Source of the DNA: DASTPP01 sp035762175 | GTDB taxonomy: Bacteria; Myxococcota_A; Polyangia; Polyangiales; Polyangiaceae | Reading direction: 5' to 3' | NCBI GenBank assembly: GCA_035762175.1 | Contig: DASTPP010000120.1 | Location: forward strand, 1 to 22,529 | Length of the DNA: 22,529 nucleotides | Shown: one piece after another, positions 17,155 through 22,529 of the stretch | Position numbering within the stretch: the first letter of the stretch is position 1 | Layout of the letters: the number at the start of each line of letters is the position of its first letter | Notes under the pieces: generated by a model | Told to the model about the DNA's origin: nothing | The model's database searches: none | Seen by the model: the letters and a program-made list of their open reading frames with translations, nothing else | Made by a program: the position numbers and the translations under genes

Positions 17155-17813
17155 CGCTCCGTCCGCAGGCGGTAGCCCACCCCCCGCACGGTCTCGACCA
17201 TCCAGGCGTACTCGCCCAGCTTGTCGCGCAGCCGGCTGACGTGCACCTCGAGCACCCCCGAGCCCGGGTCGAAGCGCAGCTGCCACACCCCCTCGAAGAG
17301 CGCCGCCCGCGGCACCGCCCGCCCCACGTCGTCGGCCAGCCGCGCGAGCAGCGCGAACTCGCGCTGCGTCAGATCGACCTTGCGCCCCTGCACCCGCGCC
17401 TCGCGCGCCAGCCGGTCGATCTCGAGCCCCCCGTGCCGGAACACCGCCGGCGGCACCGCCCGCCGCGTCAGCGCGAAGAGCCGCGCCAGGAGCTCGTCGA
17501 TGTCGAAGGGCTTGACCAGGTAGTCGTCGGCCCCCGTCCGCAGCCCGAGCACCCGGTCTTGCACCTCGCCCCGCGCCGTCAGCATCAAGATCGGCGTGAG
17601 CACCCCCGCCCGGCGCAGCTCGTCGCAGAGCGTGAGCCCCTCGCCGTCGGGGAGCATCCAGTCGAGCACGACCACGTCGTAGGGCCCCGCGCCCGCCTTC
17701 GCGCGGGCCTCGCCCAGCGTCTTGCACAGGTCGAGGGCGTGCCCCTCTTCGGTGAGCACGCGGTCGAGCAGCTCGGCGAGCTGGGGGTCGTCTTCGACGA
17801 GCAGGACCTTCAC
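17151..17813 (-). CDS. OmpR-family response regulator
   Basis: The 220-residue protein has a receiver domain with acidic pocket E7-D8-D9, phosphoacceptor D51 (VVVLDWMLPDG), T/A switch region LMLTAR and KPF lysine. It is followed by a winged-helix DNA-binding domain (LTQREFALLARLADDVGRAV ... VEVHVSRLRDKLG in outline, ending VRGVGYRLRTE). The start is GTG at 17813, giving MKVLLVEDD. The putative -10 TAGTCT ends 15 nt before the GTG, so the mRNA leader would be very short or absent, and no Shine-Dalgarno is visible. It is the first gene of the operon with the kinase and the NRDE protein. A perfect palindrome upstream (17855-17874), shared with the carbonic anhydrase gene, suggests autoregulation. 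Confidence 0.93.
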   Translation of the reverse strand: MKVLLVEDDPQLAELLDRVLTEEGHALDLCKTLGEARAKAGAGPYDVVVLDWMLPDGEGLTLCDELRRAGVLTPILMLTARGEVQDRVLGLRTGADDYLVKPFDIDELLARLFALTRRAVPPAVFRHGGLEIDRLAREARVQGRKVDLTQREFALLARLADDVGRAVPRAALFEGVWQLRFDPGSGVLEVHVSRLRDKLGEYAWMVETVRGVGYRLRTER

Positions 17814-17828
17814 GGCGGCAGGGCGGCC

Positions 17829-17874
17829 AGACTACCGCCCGGCCGGACAAACGCACCTTACTCTCCCGTAAGGT
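17829..17874 (-). promoter_or_regulatory. Putative promoter/operator of the two-component operon
   Basis: On the minus strand, the perfect inverted repeat ACCTTAC-N6-GTAAGGT (17855-17874) is followed 20 bp later by TAGTCTG, a plausible -10 (17829-17834). The bases about 17 nt before that -10 do not resemble TTGACA, and the palindrome would sit over or just upstream of the -35 position. That is the layout of an activator-dependent promoter. The same composite occurs at 18969-19014 before the carbonic anhydrase gene. The regulator that binds it is inferred, not shown. Confidence 0.65.
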
Positions 17875-17975
17875 CGGGGCCCACCGCGAAAGGCCCCGGC
17901 GCCCCCCGGCCGGGGCCCACGCGCGAGCCCAACGCCCGCGAGCTCGAGCGCCACCACGCGCGCGGCGCCCCCCCC

Positions 17976-18857
17976 TCAGTGCGCCTTCGCCGCGTGCTCG
18001 GCCGCGGGCGCCGCCGCGTCGCCGTCGCGGCCGAGGTCGGCCACCCGCTTCAAGAGCGGCGAAGCGTAGATCTTCGCGACGTCGCGCTCGCCGTTCAGGT
18101 TGACCACGTGCAGCGTGCCCCGCCGCATGCCGAAGTCGCCCCGGAAGTCGTACACGCTGCCGACCACGAAGAGCTCGCCCTTCTTGACCTGCGCTTCGTA
18201 CTCGCGCATCGCGTCGTCGACCTGCTGGTGCACGTTGCCCACCACGCCCGCGAGCCACCGCTCTTCGAACGCGTCGAACTTCTTTTCTTGTACCTCGCGC
18301 AGCGAGAGGTGAAGCCCGTCGAGCTCTTTGCGAATCGGCGCCCGCTCGCCGCCGTAGTCGCCCAGCGCCGCCTTGACCGCGCCGCAGCCGACGTGCCCCA
18401 CGATCAAGAGCAGCGGCGTGTGCAGGTGCTCGATGCCGTACTCGACCGAGCCCGCCGCGCTGTCGATCTGGTTGCCGATGTTGCGAATGACGAACAGGTC
18501 GCCGTCCGGCTCGTGGTCGATCGCCTCGTCGTGAAACCGCGAGTCCGAGCACGCCACCACCGTCGCCCGCGGGTGCTGCTCGTTCAAGAAGGGCGCAAAA
18601 TGCTCGGACGGGTGCGACGCCGTGAACTTGCTGTTGTCGTCGAGCACCCGCGTCAGCATGTGCGCCGCCGCGTCGATCGACGCGCGCCCCACGACCTTCG
18701 GCGGCTTCACCCCGCCCTTCTTCGTCGAGGCCTCGGCCACCGCCATGGCCCCCTTGTTCTTCGCCTCTTTCGCCCGGCCGCAGCCGCCGAGCGACAACGC
18801 CGCGAGCAGCGCCAGGGCCAACCCCCCACTTTGCCGCCGGCGAATCTTTCTCGTCAT
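17976..18857 (-). CDS. Exported beta-class carbonic anhydrase lipoprotein
   Basis: The 293-residue protein has a signal peptide (basic MTRKIRRRQ, hydrophobic core) ending in lipobox LGGC with lipidation Cys26; Gly at +2 does not give an inner-membrane retention signal. The enzyme domain has the beta-class zinc ligands: C103 and D105 in CSDSR, then H155 and C158 in GHVGCG. Other family motifs include FVIRNIGNQIDS, SVEYGIEHL, VGNVHQQVD and GSVYDFRGDFG. It interconverts CO2 and bicarbonate, here probably at the periplasmic face of a membrane, whereas most bacterial beta-class enzymes are cytoplasmic. ATG at 18857 is preferred over a longer frame because the signal peptide begins there. It is transcribed alone, in the same direction as and upstream of the two-component operon (162 bp gap), from a promoter region sharing that operon's palindrome. 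Confidence 0.92.
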   Translation of the reverse strand: MTRKIRRRQSGGLALALLAALSLGGCGRAKEAKNKGAMAVAEASTKKGGVKPPKVVGRASIDAAAHMLTRVLDDNSKFTASHPSEHFAPFLNEQHPRATVVACSDSRFHDEAIDHEPDGDLFVIRNIGNQIDSAAGSVEYGIEHLHTPLLLIVGHVGCGAVKAALGDYGGERAPIRKELDGLHLSLREVQEKKFDAFEERWLAGVVGNVHQQVDDAMREYEAQVKKGELFVVGSVYDFRGDFGMRRGTLHVVNLNGERDVAKIYASPLLKRVADLGRDGDAAAPAAEHAAKAH

Positions 18858-18968
18858 GGTAAAAGCTTCACCCTCGCGATGTGCAACCGTCAACCCCACA
18901 CGCCCGAGCGCGCCGGCCGCCTGCGATCGCGACCCCGGGGGCCGGCTCGCTAGACCTTCGCGCCTGAC

Positions 18969-19015
18969 AGACTAACGCCCTGCGACCCGGGCGCACCTTA
19001 CTCCTGTGTAAGGTG
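18969..19015 (-). promoter_or_regulatory. Putative promoter/operator of the carbonic anhydrase gene
   Basis: CACCTTAC-N6-GTAAGGTG (18994-19015, 8-bp arms) is followed on the minus strand by GCG, a 17-bp gap and TAGTCTG (-10-like, 18969-18974). Palindrome, spacing and -10 match the site upstream of the response regulator gene. An extra half-site CACCTTAC lies at 19023-19030, 29 bp from the matching arm. The predicted transcript would have a leader of about 105 nt before the ATG at 18857. Confidence 0.65.
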
Positions 19016-19143
19016 AACACCTCACCTTACCCTTGCAAAGACCTCGCCTACCCTCGATCTGGCCCCCCCCGCGCCTCGCCCCCTCGTTGCTACCCCGCCG
19101 CGCCACGATCGGCGCCCACGCGATCGGCCCAGGGTAACCCCCC

Positions 19144-19338
19144 TCAGCGCCCTCGCCGACGCCGCCCGGGCGCCTTCGGCGGCGCCCCCTCGGGCTCGAA
19201 GAGCACCACGCGAAGCTCGGGCAGCCCCTCGAACGCCGCGATGATGAGCGGCCGCACCATGGACCACGCGAGCCCCCCCAGCCCGCAGCCGAGCGGCGGC
19301 ACCGCGATCGAATCACCGCGGCCCGTCTCGATCGGCAT
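19144..19338 (-). pseudogene. C-terminal remnant of a macro-domain (ADP-ribose-binding) protein
   Basis: A 64-codon frame reads GDSIAVPPLGCGLGGLAW followed by VRPLIIAAFEGLPELRVVLF. This is the C-terminal third of macro domains of the DarG/TARG1/Poa1p type, where the GLGG(L)xW loop lines the ADP-ribose phosphate site. The N-terminal two thirds, including the first ADP-ribose-binding strands, are absent: the neighbouring gene's stop lies only 21 bp upstream at 19360. It therefore looks like a truncated gene. ATG at 19338 would allow translation of the fragment, but it should not fold as a full macro domain. No DarT-like ADP-ribosyltransferase toxin is present in the window. Confidence 0.6.
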
Positions 19339-19359
19339 GGCCCCCGACGCTAGCGCAGC

Positions 19360-21000
19360 TCAGCCCCGGTTGCGCCGCCCGAAGTCGTCGGCAACTTGTT
19401 GCAAGAACGACAACCGCCGCTCGAGCTCGCCCCTGGGCGGCGTCACCGCCGCCGGCGTACGCGTCGCCCCCCGCTGCCCGCGCAGGTACGCCCGTAGCCC
19501 CGGCAGGTAGAGCTCGGCCTCGCTCCCGACGAGGCGCGACAGGCTTCGCTTCGGCCCCTCGATGCGCAACGAGACGAGCTTGGTCTCGGCGTCGACCTCG
19601 GGCGCCTGCAACCTGCGCCAGGCAATCTCCGGGTCGTCGGGCACGAAGACGTGCCGCACCACCCCCACCACCTCGCCCCTGGCCACCAGCTCGGAGCCCG
19701 CCTTCAACCCCCCGTTGCCCCCCGGCAAGGTCGAGAGCACCCGCACGCCCACCAGAAAGCTGTCGCGCCAGGGCGGGGGCGTGCGCCGCGGCGCCACCCG
19801 GACCTCGCCCACCCAGATCTTGATCGGCCCCGAGAGCGCCGCCCGCACCTTCTCGCTGCACGCCGCGGCCGGCAGCGCCGCCACCAGCCGCCCGACCTCG
19901 CGCAGATCGGCCTGCCCGAAGAGCCCATGCACCGAGCCCTCGAGCGCCTCCATCAGCGGGCCGTAGAGGGCCGCCTCGCCCGCGCAGGCCCCGTAAAACT
20001 CGGCCTTGTCGCGCCAGGGCACCGGGCCCGTCACCGGCAAGAGCGCCCCCCACGCCTCGCGCGGGAGCTGCGCCACGAGCCGCGTGAACACGTACGTCGC
20101 GTCGGTTTGGTCTTCGAAATAATCGACCGCCAGCCCGTAGAGCGCGCTCTTTCGCACCTCGCCGGGCCCGAAGGCGACCATCGCCGCGATCTGCCGCACC
20201 ACCCACGCGCCGACCTTCGCCGCGGCCCGCCCGCCCCGCCTCGCGTCGAGGAACACCTGCCGCAAATGCATCATCGCCCCGTACCCCGGCGCCCGCTGGT
20301 GAAAGGCCACCCAGAACGCCGCCGCCAGGCCCGGCGCTTCGCCCCCGAGCCGCACCTCATGCGGATCGACATGCGCCGCGCTTCGCCCCCCGATCGTACG
20401 CGCCCAGAGCTCGTCGAGCTCATCGCGCCCCGTCCCGATCTCGGCCAGCTCGTCGTACCAGCCGTTCGAGCCGACGCGCGGCGGCCTGCCGACGAGCTTG
20501 TCGCGCCCCCCGCGCGGCCCGCCCCGCGAAGGCCCGCGTGCAGCCCCCCCGCGCGACCCGACCCCCCCGCGCTGAGCGAGCCCCTTGCGCGACCCGACCC
20601 CCGCGCGCTCACGAGCGGGCCCCTTGCGCGACCCGCCCGCCGCGCGCTCGCGAGCGGGCCCCTTCCGTGACTCGCCCCCCGCGCGCTCGCGAGCAAGCCC
20701 CTTCCGCGGTTCAACCCTCGCGCGCTCACGAGCAAGCCCCTCGCGCGGCTCAACCCCCGCGCGCTCACGAGCAAGTCCCTTCCGCGGTTCACCCCCCGCG
20801 CGCTCACGAGCAAGCCCTTCGCGCGGTTCAACCCTCGCGCGCTCACGCGCGGGCCCTTCGCCCCGCTCGCGCGCGCCTTCACCCGGCACCGCGCGGGCGG
20901 GCCCAGCGTACGCGCGCAGCCGCAGCCGCCGGCGCTCGAGCCCGCCCTCGCCCCCGCCCTCACGCCGCTCGTTCGTGTCTCGCCGCGTTCTCGTCGCCAT
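19360..21000 (-). CDS. Unrecognised protein with Arg/Glu-rich tandem-repeat N-terminus
   Basis: The 546-residue protein begins MATRTRRDTNERREGGGEGG. Residues ~40-165 are made of 13-residue units of the form (K/E)G(L/P)ARERA(G/R)xE(P/S)R encoded by a 39-bp DNA tandem repeat, followed by RGG/GGPRGG-type segments. Such basic low-complexity regions often bind nucleic acids or drive condensate formation (inference). From ~180 to the end is a globular, mostly helical region (motifs YDELAEIGTGRDELDELWAR, AFWVAFHQRAPGYGAMMHLR, YGLAVDYFEDQTDATYVFTR) and then a beta-rich C-terminal part. I do not recognise a family. There is no signal peptide or transmembrane helix, so it is probably cytoplasmic. ATG at 21000 is the first start after the upstream palindromic intergenic region. 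It appears to be a single-gene unit. Confidence 0.7.
   Translation of the reverse strand: MATRTRRDTNERREGGGEGGLERRRLRLRAYAGPARAVPGEGARERGEGPARERARVEPREGLARERAGGEPRKGLARERAGVEPREGLARERARVEPRKGLARERAGGESRKGPARERAAGGSRKGPARERAGVGSRKGLAQRGGVGSRGGAARGPSRGGPRGGRDKLVGRPPRVGSNGWYDELAEIGTGRDELDELWARTIGGRSAAHVDPHEVRLGGEAPGLAAAFWVAFHQRAPGYGAMMHLRQVFLDARRGGRAAAKVGAWVVRQIAAMVAFGPGEVRKSALYGLAVDYFEDQTDATYVFTRLVAQLPREAWGALLPVTGPVPWRDKAEFYGACAGEAALYGPLMEALEGSVHGLFGQADLREVGRLVAALPAAACSEKVRAALSGPIKIWVGEVRVAPRRTPPPWRDSFLVGVRVLSTLPGGNGGLKAGSELVARGEVVGVVRHVFVPDDPEIAWRRLQAPEVDAETKLVSLRIEGPKRSLSRLVGSEAELYLPGLRAYLRGQRGATRTPAAVTPPRGELERRLSFLQQVADDFGRRNRG
20602..20874. repeat. 39-bp coding tandem repeat (seven regular units)
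   Basis: The block CGCGCGCTC(A/G)CG(A/C)GC recurs every 39 bp at 20602, 20641, 20680, 20719, 20758, 20797 and 20836, with degenerate copies on both sides. The period is a multiple of three, so the repeat encodes 13-residue Arg/Glu-rich units. The units differ at a few positions, so the array is not freshly amplified. Confidence 0.9.
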
Positions 21001-21344
21001 GCGGCCTGCGAGGCTAATCTCACCCACCCTCGGGACGCTAAGAATCGTGCGGGCGCGGCTGCCCCCGAGGCCCCTCGGGGGCAGCGCACGCCCCCTCGTG
21101 CCGCGCGGCCTCGGGCCAATTCGACGCACCAAGCCCGCCCCTTCGCCGGGGCCCGGGCTCCCTCGGGCTTTGGCCTCCGGGGCGAGCGCGCGAAGCGGCT
21201 CGCGACGCTCGAGCCCTGCCTCCGGGCAGGGCTTTGATGGCCGTTTCCGAGGGAGTTCGTTGCCCCCGACTTCAGTCGGGGGCGAAATCCGCCCCGGGGC
21301 CCGGTCACCGCTCGCCCCCCGCGCGGGCGACCCCCGGCCCGGGC
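21001..21344. other. Palindrome-rich intergenic region
   Basis: 344 bp between two minus-strand genes hold no supported gene but four hairpins: 21059-21084 (11-bp stem, loop GCCC), 21132-21159 (AGCCCG...CGGGCT plus CCCC/GGGG), 21212-21233 (9-bp stem, loop TCCG) and 21262-21283 (9-bp stem, loop TTCA). The order of an outer CCCCCG hairpin, an AGCCC hairpin, an AGCCC hairpin and an outer CCCCCG hairpin parallels the element at 4533-4806. None has a following T-run on the minus strand. The region should also hold the promoter of the gene starting at 21000, which I could not locate. Confidence 0.7.
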
Positions 21345-22529
21345 TCAGGGCTCGATGGTGAAGACCTTGGCGCTTTGCGACTGGCCGAGGCCGAGTCGAT
21401 CGATCTGGCTGCCGGCGACGACCGCCACGCCGTCGACGACCTTGATGGCGGCCGGCGCCAAGAACGAGGCATCGTCGCCATCGTCGAACACCCCCACCGC
21501 CTCGAAGGAGCCGCCCTGCAGGGTCAAAAGCAGGAGCTCGTTGGTGGCGGCGTCGGAGGCGACGAAGCGGCCTTGGCCCAGCGCCGCGATGCCGAAGGGC
21601 CTCGTCAGGGCCGGAAAGATGTTCAGCGCCTCGAGGTCCAATTCGGACGCCGGGGCGTCGGGGCGCAGGACGTAGAGCTGCGCGCCGTCTTCTTCGGCGA
21701 AAATCTTCAGCTCGGAGCCGTCGTACGTGATGGCGGCGAACGCGAAAGACTCTTGATGGAGGAAGACGAAGTCGACGTCTTCGTACCAGGCGGTCACCTT
21801 GAGGTCGGCGACGGCCGCGGGGGGGATGGGCGAGCCGGGCAAGCCGGCGGGCGCATCTTCGGTGCCGGCGGGGTTGTACCGGAAGATGAAGCCCGTATCG
21901 CCGCTGGTGTCGGGCACGTAGATCATGGCGCCGTCGGTCGCGATCTGGCCGCAGCCGCCCGCCACGTACTCGTCGTCGACGATGAAGCCTTGGTTGTCCA
22001 CGTTGACCGCGGACGAGAGCAGCGGGGTGACGGCGACGTCGTCGGGCCCGAGGAAGGTCTCGCCGAGCTGCGAGGCGCCGACCTTGATGATCGCGGGGGT
22101 GACCAGGTCGGGCGCTTGGAGGTGCTGCCCGAGGCACGCGTAGAGATCGCCGTTCACGAACGCGAGGCCGTAGACGGCCGAGCTCTGCGTGTCGTCGACC
22201 TCGAAGAGCTTCTCGGGGCTGTTCGCGCTCCCAGGGCGGAAGCGGTAAATGCCCGCCACCTCGTCGAGCTGGTTGCCCAGCGTCGAGACGAAGACGGTGC
22301 CGTCGGCGCCGACCGCGACGTCGAAGGGGTACACCTCGCCCGGCTCCTCGACGTCGCCGCCGCTGAGGACTCGTTCGAAGGGCGCCGGCAACCCGCCCCC
22401 CGTGCCCCCCGTGCCGCCCTGGCCCCCCGCGCCGCCGGCCCCCGCCGCGCCGCCCTGGCCCCCCGCGCCGCCGGCCCCCGCCGCGCCGCCCTGGCCCCCC
22501 GCGCCGCCCCCGCCCCCCGCGCCGCCGGC
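21345..22529 (-). CDS. Probable exported protein with Gly-rich linker and beta-propeller-like domain; 5' partial
   Basis: The frame is open to the window end, so the N-terminus is missing. The first ~46 visible residues are GGAGGQGGAAGAGG-type repeats. In myxobacteria-like genomes such linkers typically sit just after the lipidation Cys of a surface lipoprotein, though the signal peptide lies outside the window. The remaining ~348 residues show repeated beta-strand patterns: PFDVAVGADGTVFVSTLGNQ, SAVYGLAFVNGDLYACLG, GPDDVAVTPLLSSAVNVD, FGIAALGQGRFVASD and AAIKVVDGVAVVAG. These resemble NHL/SMP-30-like beta-propeller blades, but no catalytic motif is visible. The likely role is extracellular binding; the ligand is unknown. 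The protein ends VFTIEP and is followed by the hairpin-rich intergenic region. Confidence 0.75.
   Translation of the reverse strand, partial: AGGAGGGGGAGGQGGAAGAGGAGGQGGAAGAGGAGGQGGTGGTGGGLPAPFERVLSGGDVEEPGEVYPFDVAVGADGTVFVSTLGNQLDEVAGIYRFRPGSANSPEKLFEVDDTQSSAVYGLAFVNGDLYACLGQHLQAPDLVTPAIIKVGASQLGETFLGPDDVAVTPLLSSAVNVDNQGFIVDDEYVAGGCGQIATDGAMIYVPDTSGDTGFIFRYNPAGTEDAPAGLPGSPIPPAAVADLKVTAWYEDVDFVFLHQESFAFAAITYDGSELKIFAEEDGAQLYVLRPDAPASELDLEALNIFPALTRPFGIAALGQGRFVASDAATNELLLLTLQGGSFEAVGVFDDGDDASFLAPAAIKVVDGVAVVAGSQIDRLGLGQSQSAKVFTIEP
22413..22520. repeat. 36-bp tandem repeat encoding the Gly/Ala/Gln linker
   Basis: Three units with a 36-bp period start at 22413, 22449 and 22485; the third diverges after about 22 bp. 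They encode 12-residue Gly/Ala/Gln-rich repeats in frame. The array may continue beyond the window end. Confidence 0.85.

Noticed and set aside
20571..20874. CRISPR-like regular spacing of 39 bp
   Set aside because: There are no unique spacers between the repeats; the array is in frame inside a coding region and yields 13-residue protein repeats. No cas genes are present.
22413..22520. 36-bp repeats as a CRISPR array
   Set aside because: They are contiguous and in frame with a Gly-rich linker; no spacers.

Overview
The window is very GC-rich DNA (above 70% by eye) with strong G/C at third codon positions, almost wall-to-wall genes and many overlapping stop/start codons. Hanks-type Ser/Thr kinases, a Gly-rich surface-protein linker, an exported beta-carbonic anhydrase and large Pro/Gly/Arg-rich low-complexity segments suggest a member of the Myxococcota (myxobacteria and relatives). 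The assignment is inferred from gene content and composition; there is no rRNA in the window.

Layout. 1-1982 (+): an accessory-looking pair, the C-terminal part of an (MNT-)HEPN protein followed by a PD-(D/E)XK (Rpn/PDDEXK_2-type) nuclease-transposase. The two carry nearly identical C-terminal tails. The fragmentary end of another gene follows. 1924-6589 (-): a Ser/Thr kinase, a three-LysM exported protein and a second Ser/Thr kinase with an N-terminal sensor-like region. A 274-bp nested inverted repeat sits between the second kinase and the LysM gene and supplies the only visible start region of the LysM gene. 6634-9812 (-): a GT-C-type membrane glycosyltransferase translationally coupled to a MinD/ParA - degenerate J-domain - RodZ-like HTH fusion. 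9897-12626 (-): aconitase acnA. 13149-14985 (+): a membrane fatty-acid desaturase and a Gly/Pro/Tyr-rich DUF4234 membrane protein. 14921-17813 (-): an overlapping operon of OmpR-type response regulator, histidine kinase and NRDE/TANGO2-like protein. 17976-18857 (-): a beta-carbonic anhydrase lipoprotein. 19144-21000 (-): a macro-domain fragment and an unrecognised protein with an Arg-rich tandem-repeat N-terminus. 21345-22529 (-): a probably exported protein with a Gly-rich linker, cut by the window edge.

Three things stand out. (1) The HEPN and PD-(D/E)XK proteins share a module, which hints at a co-assembling or co-mobile two-protein system. (2) The same composite site, ACCTTAC-N6-GTAAGGT placed 20 bp before TAGTCTG, lies upstream of both the two-component operon and the carbonic anhydrase gene, pointing to one small regulon. 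(3) There is a family of palindromic elements: a nested inverted repeat at 4533-4806, a hairpin cluster at 21059-21283 and a hairpin with the same stem at 14996-15019. Nothing was run computationally; all family calls are from reading motifs, and start codons are argued from overlaps, ribosome-binding sites and family N-termini.
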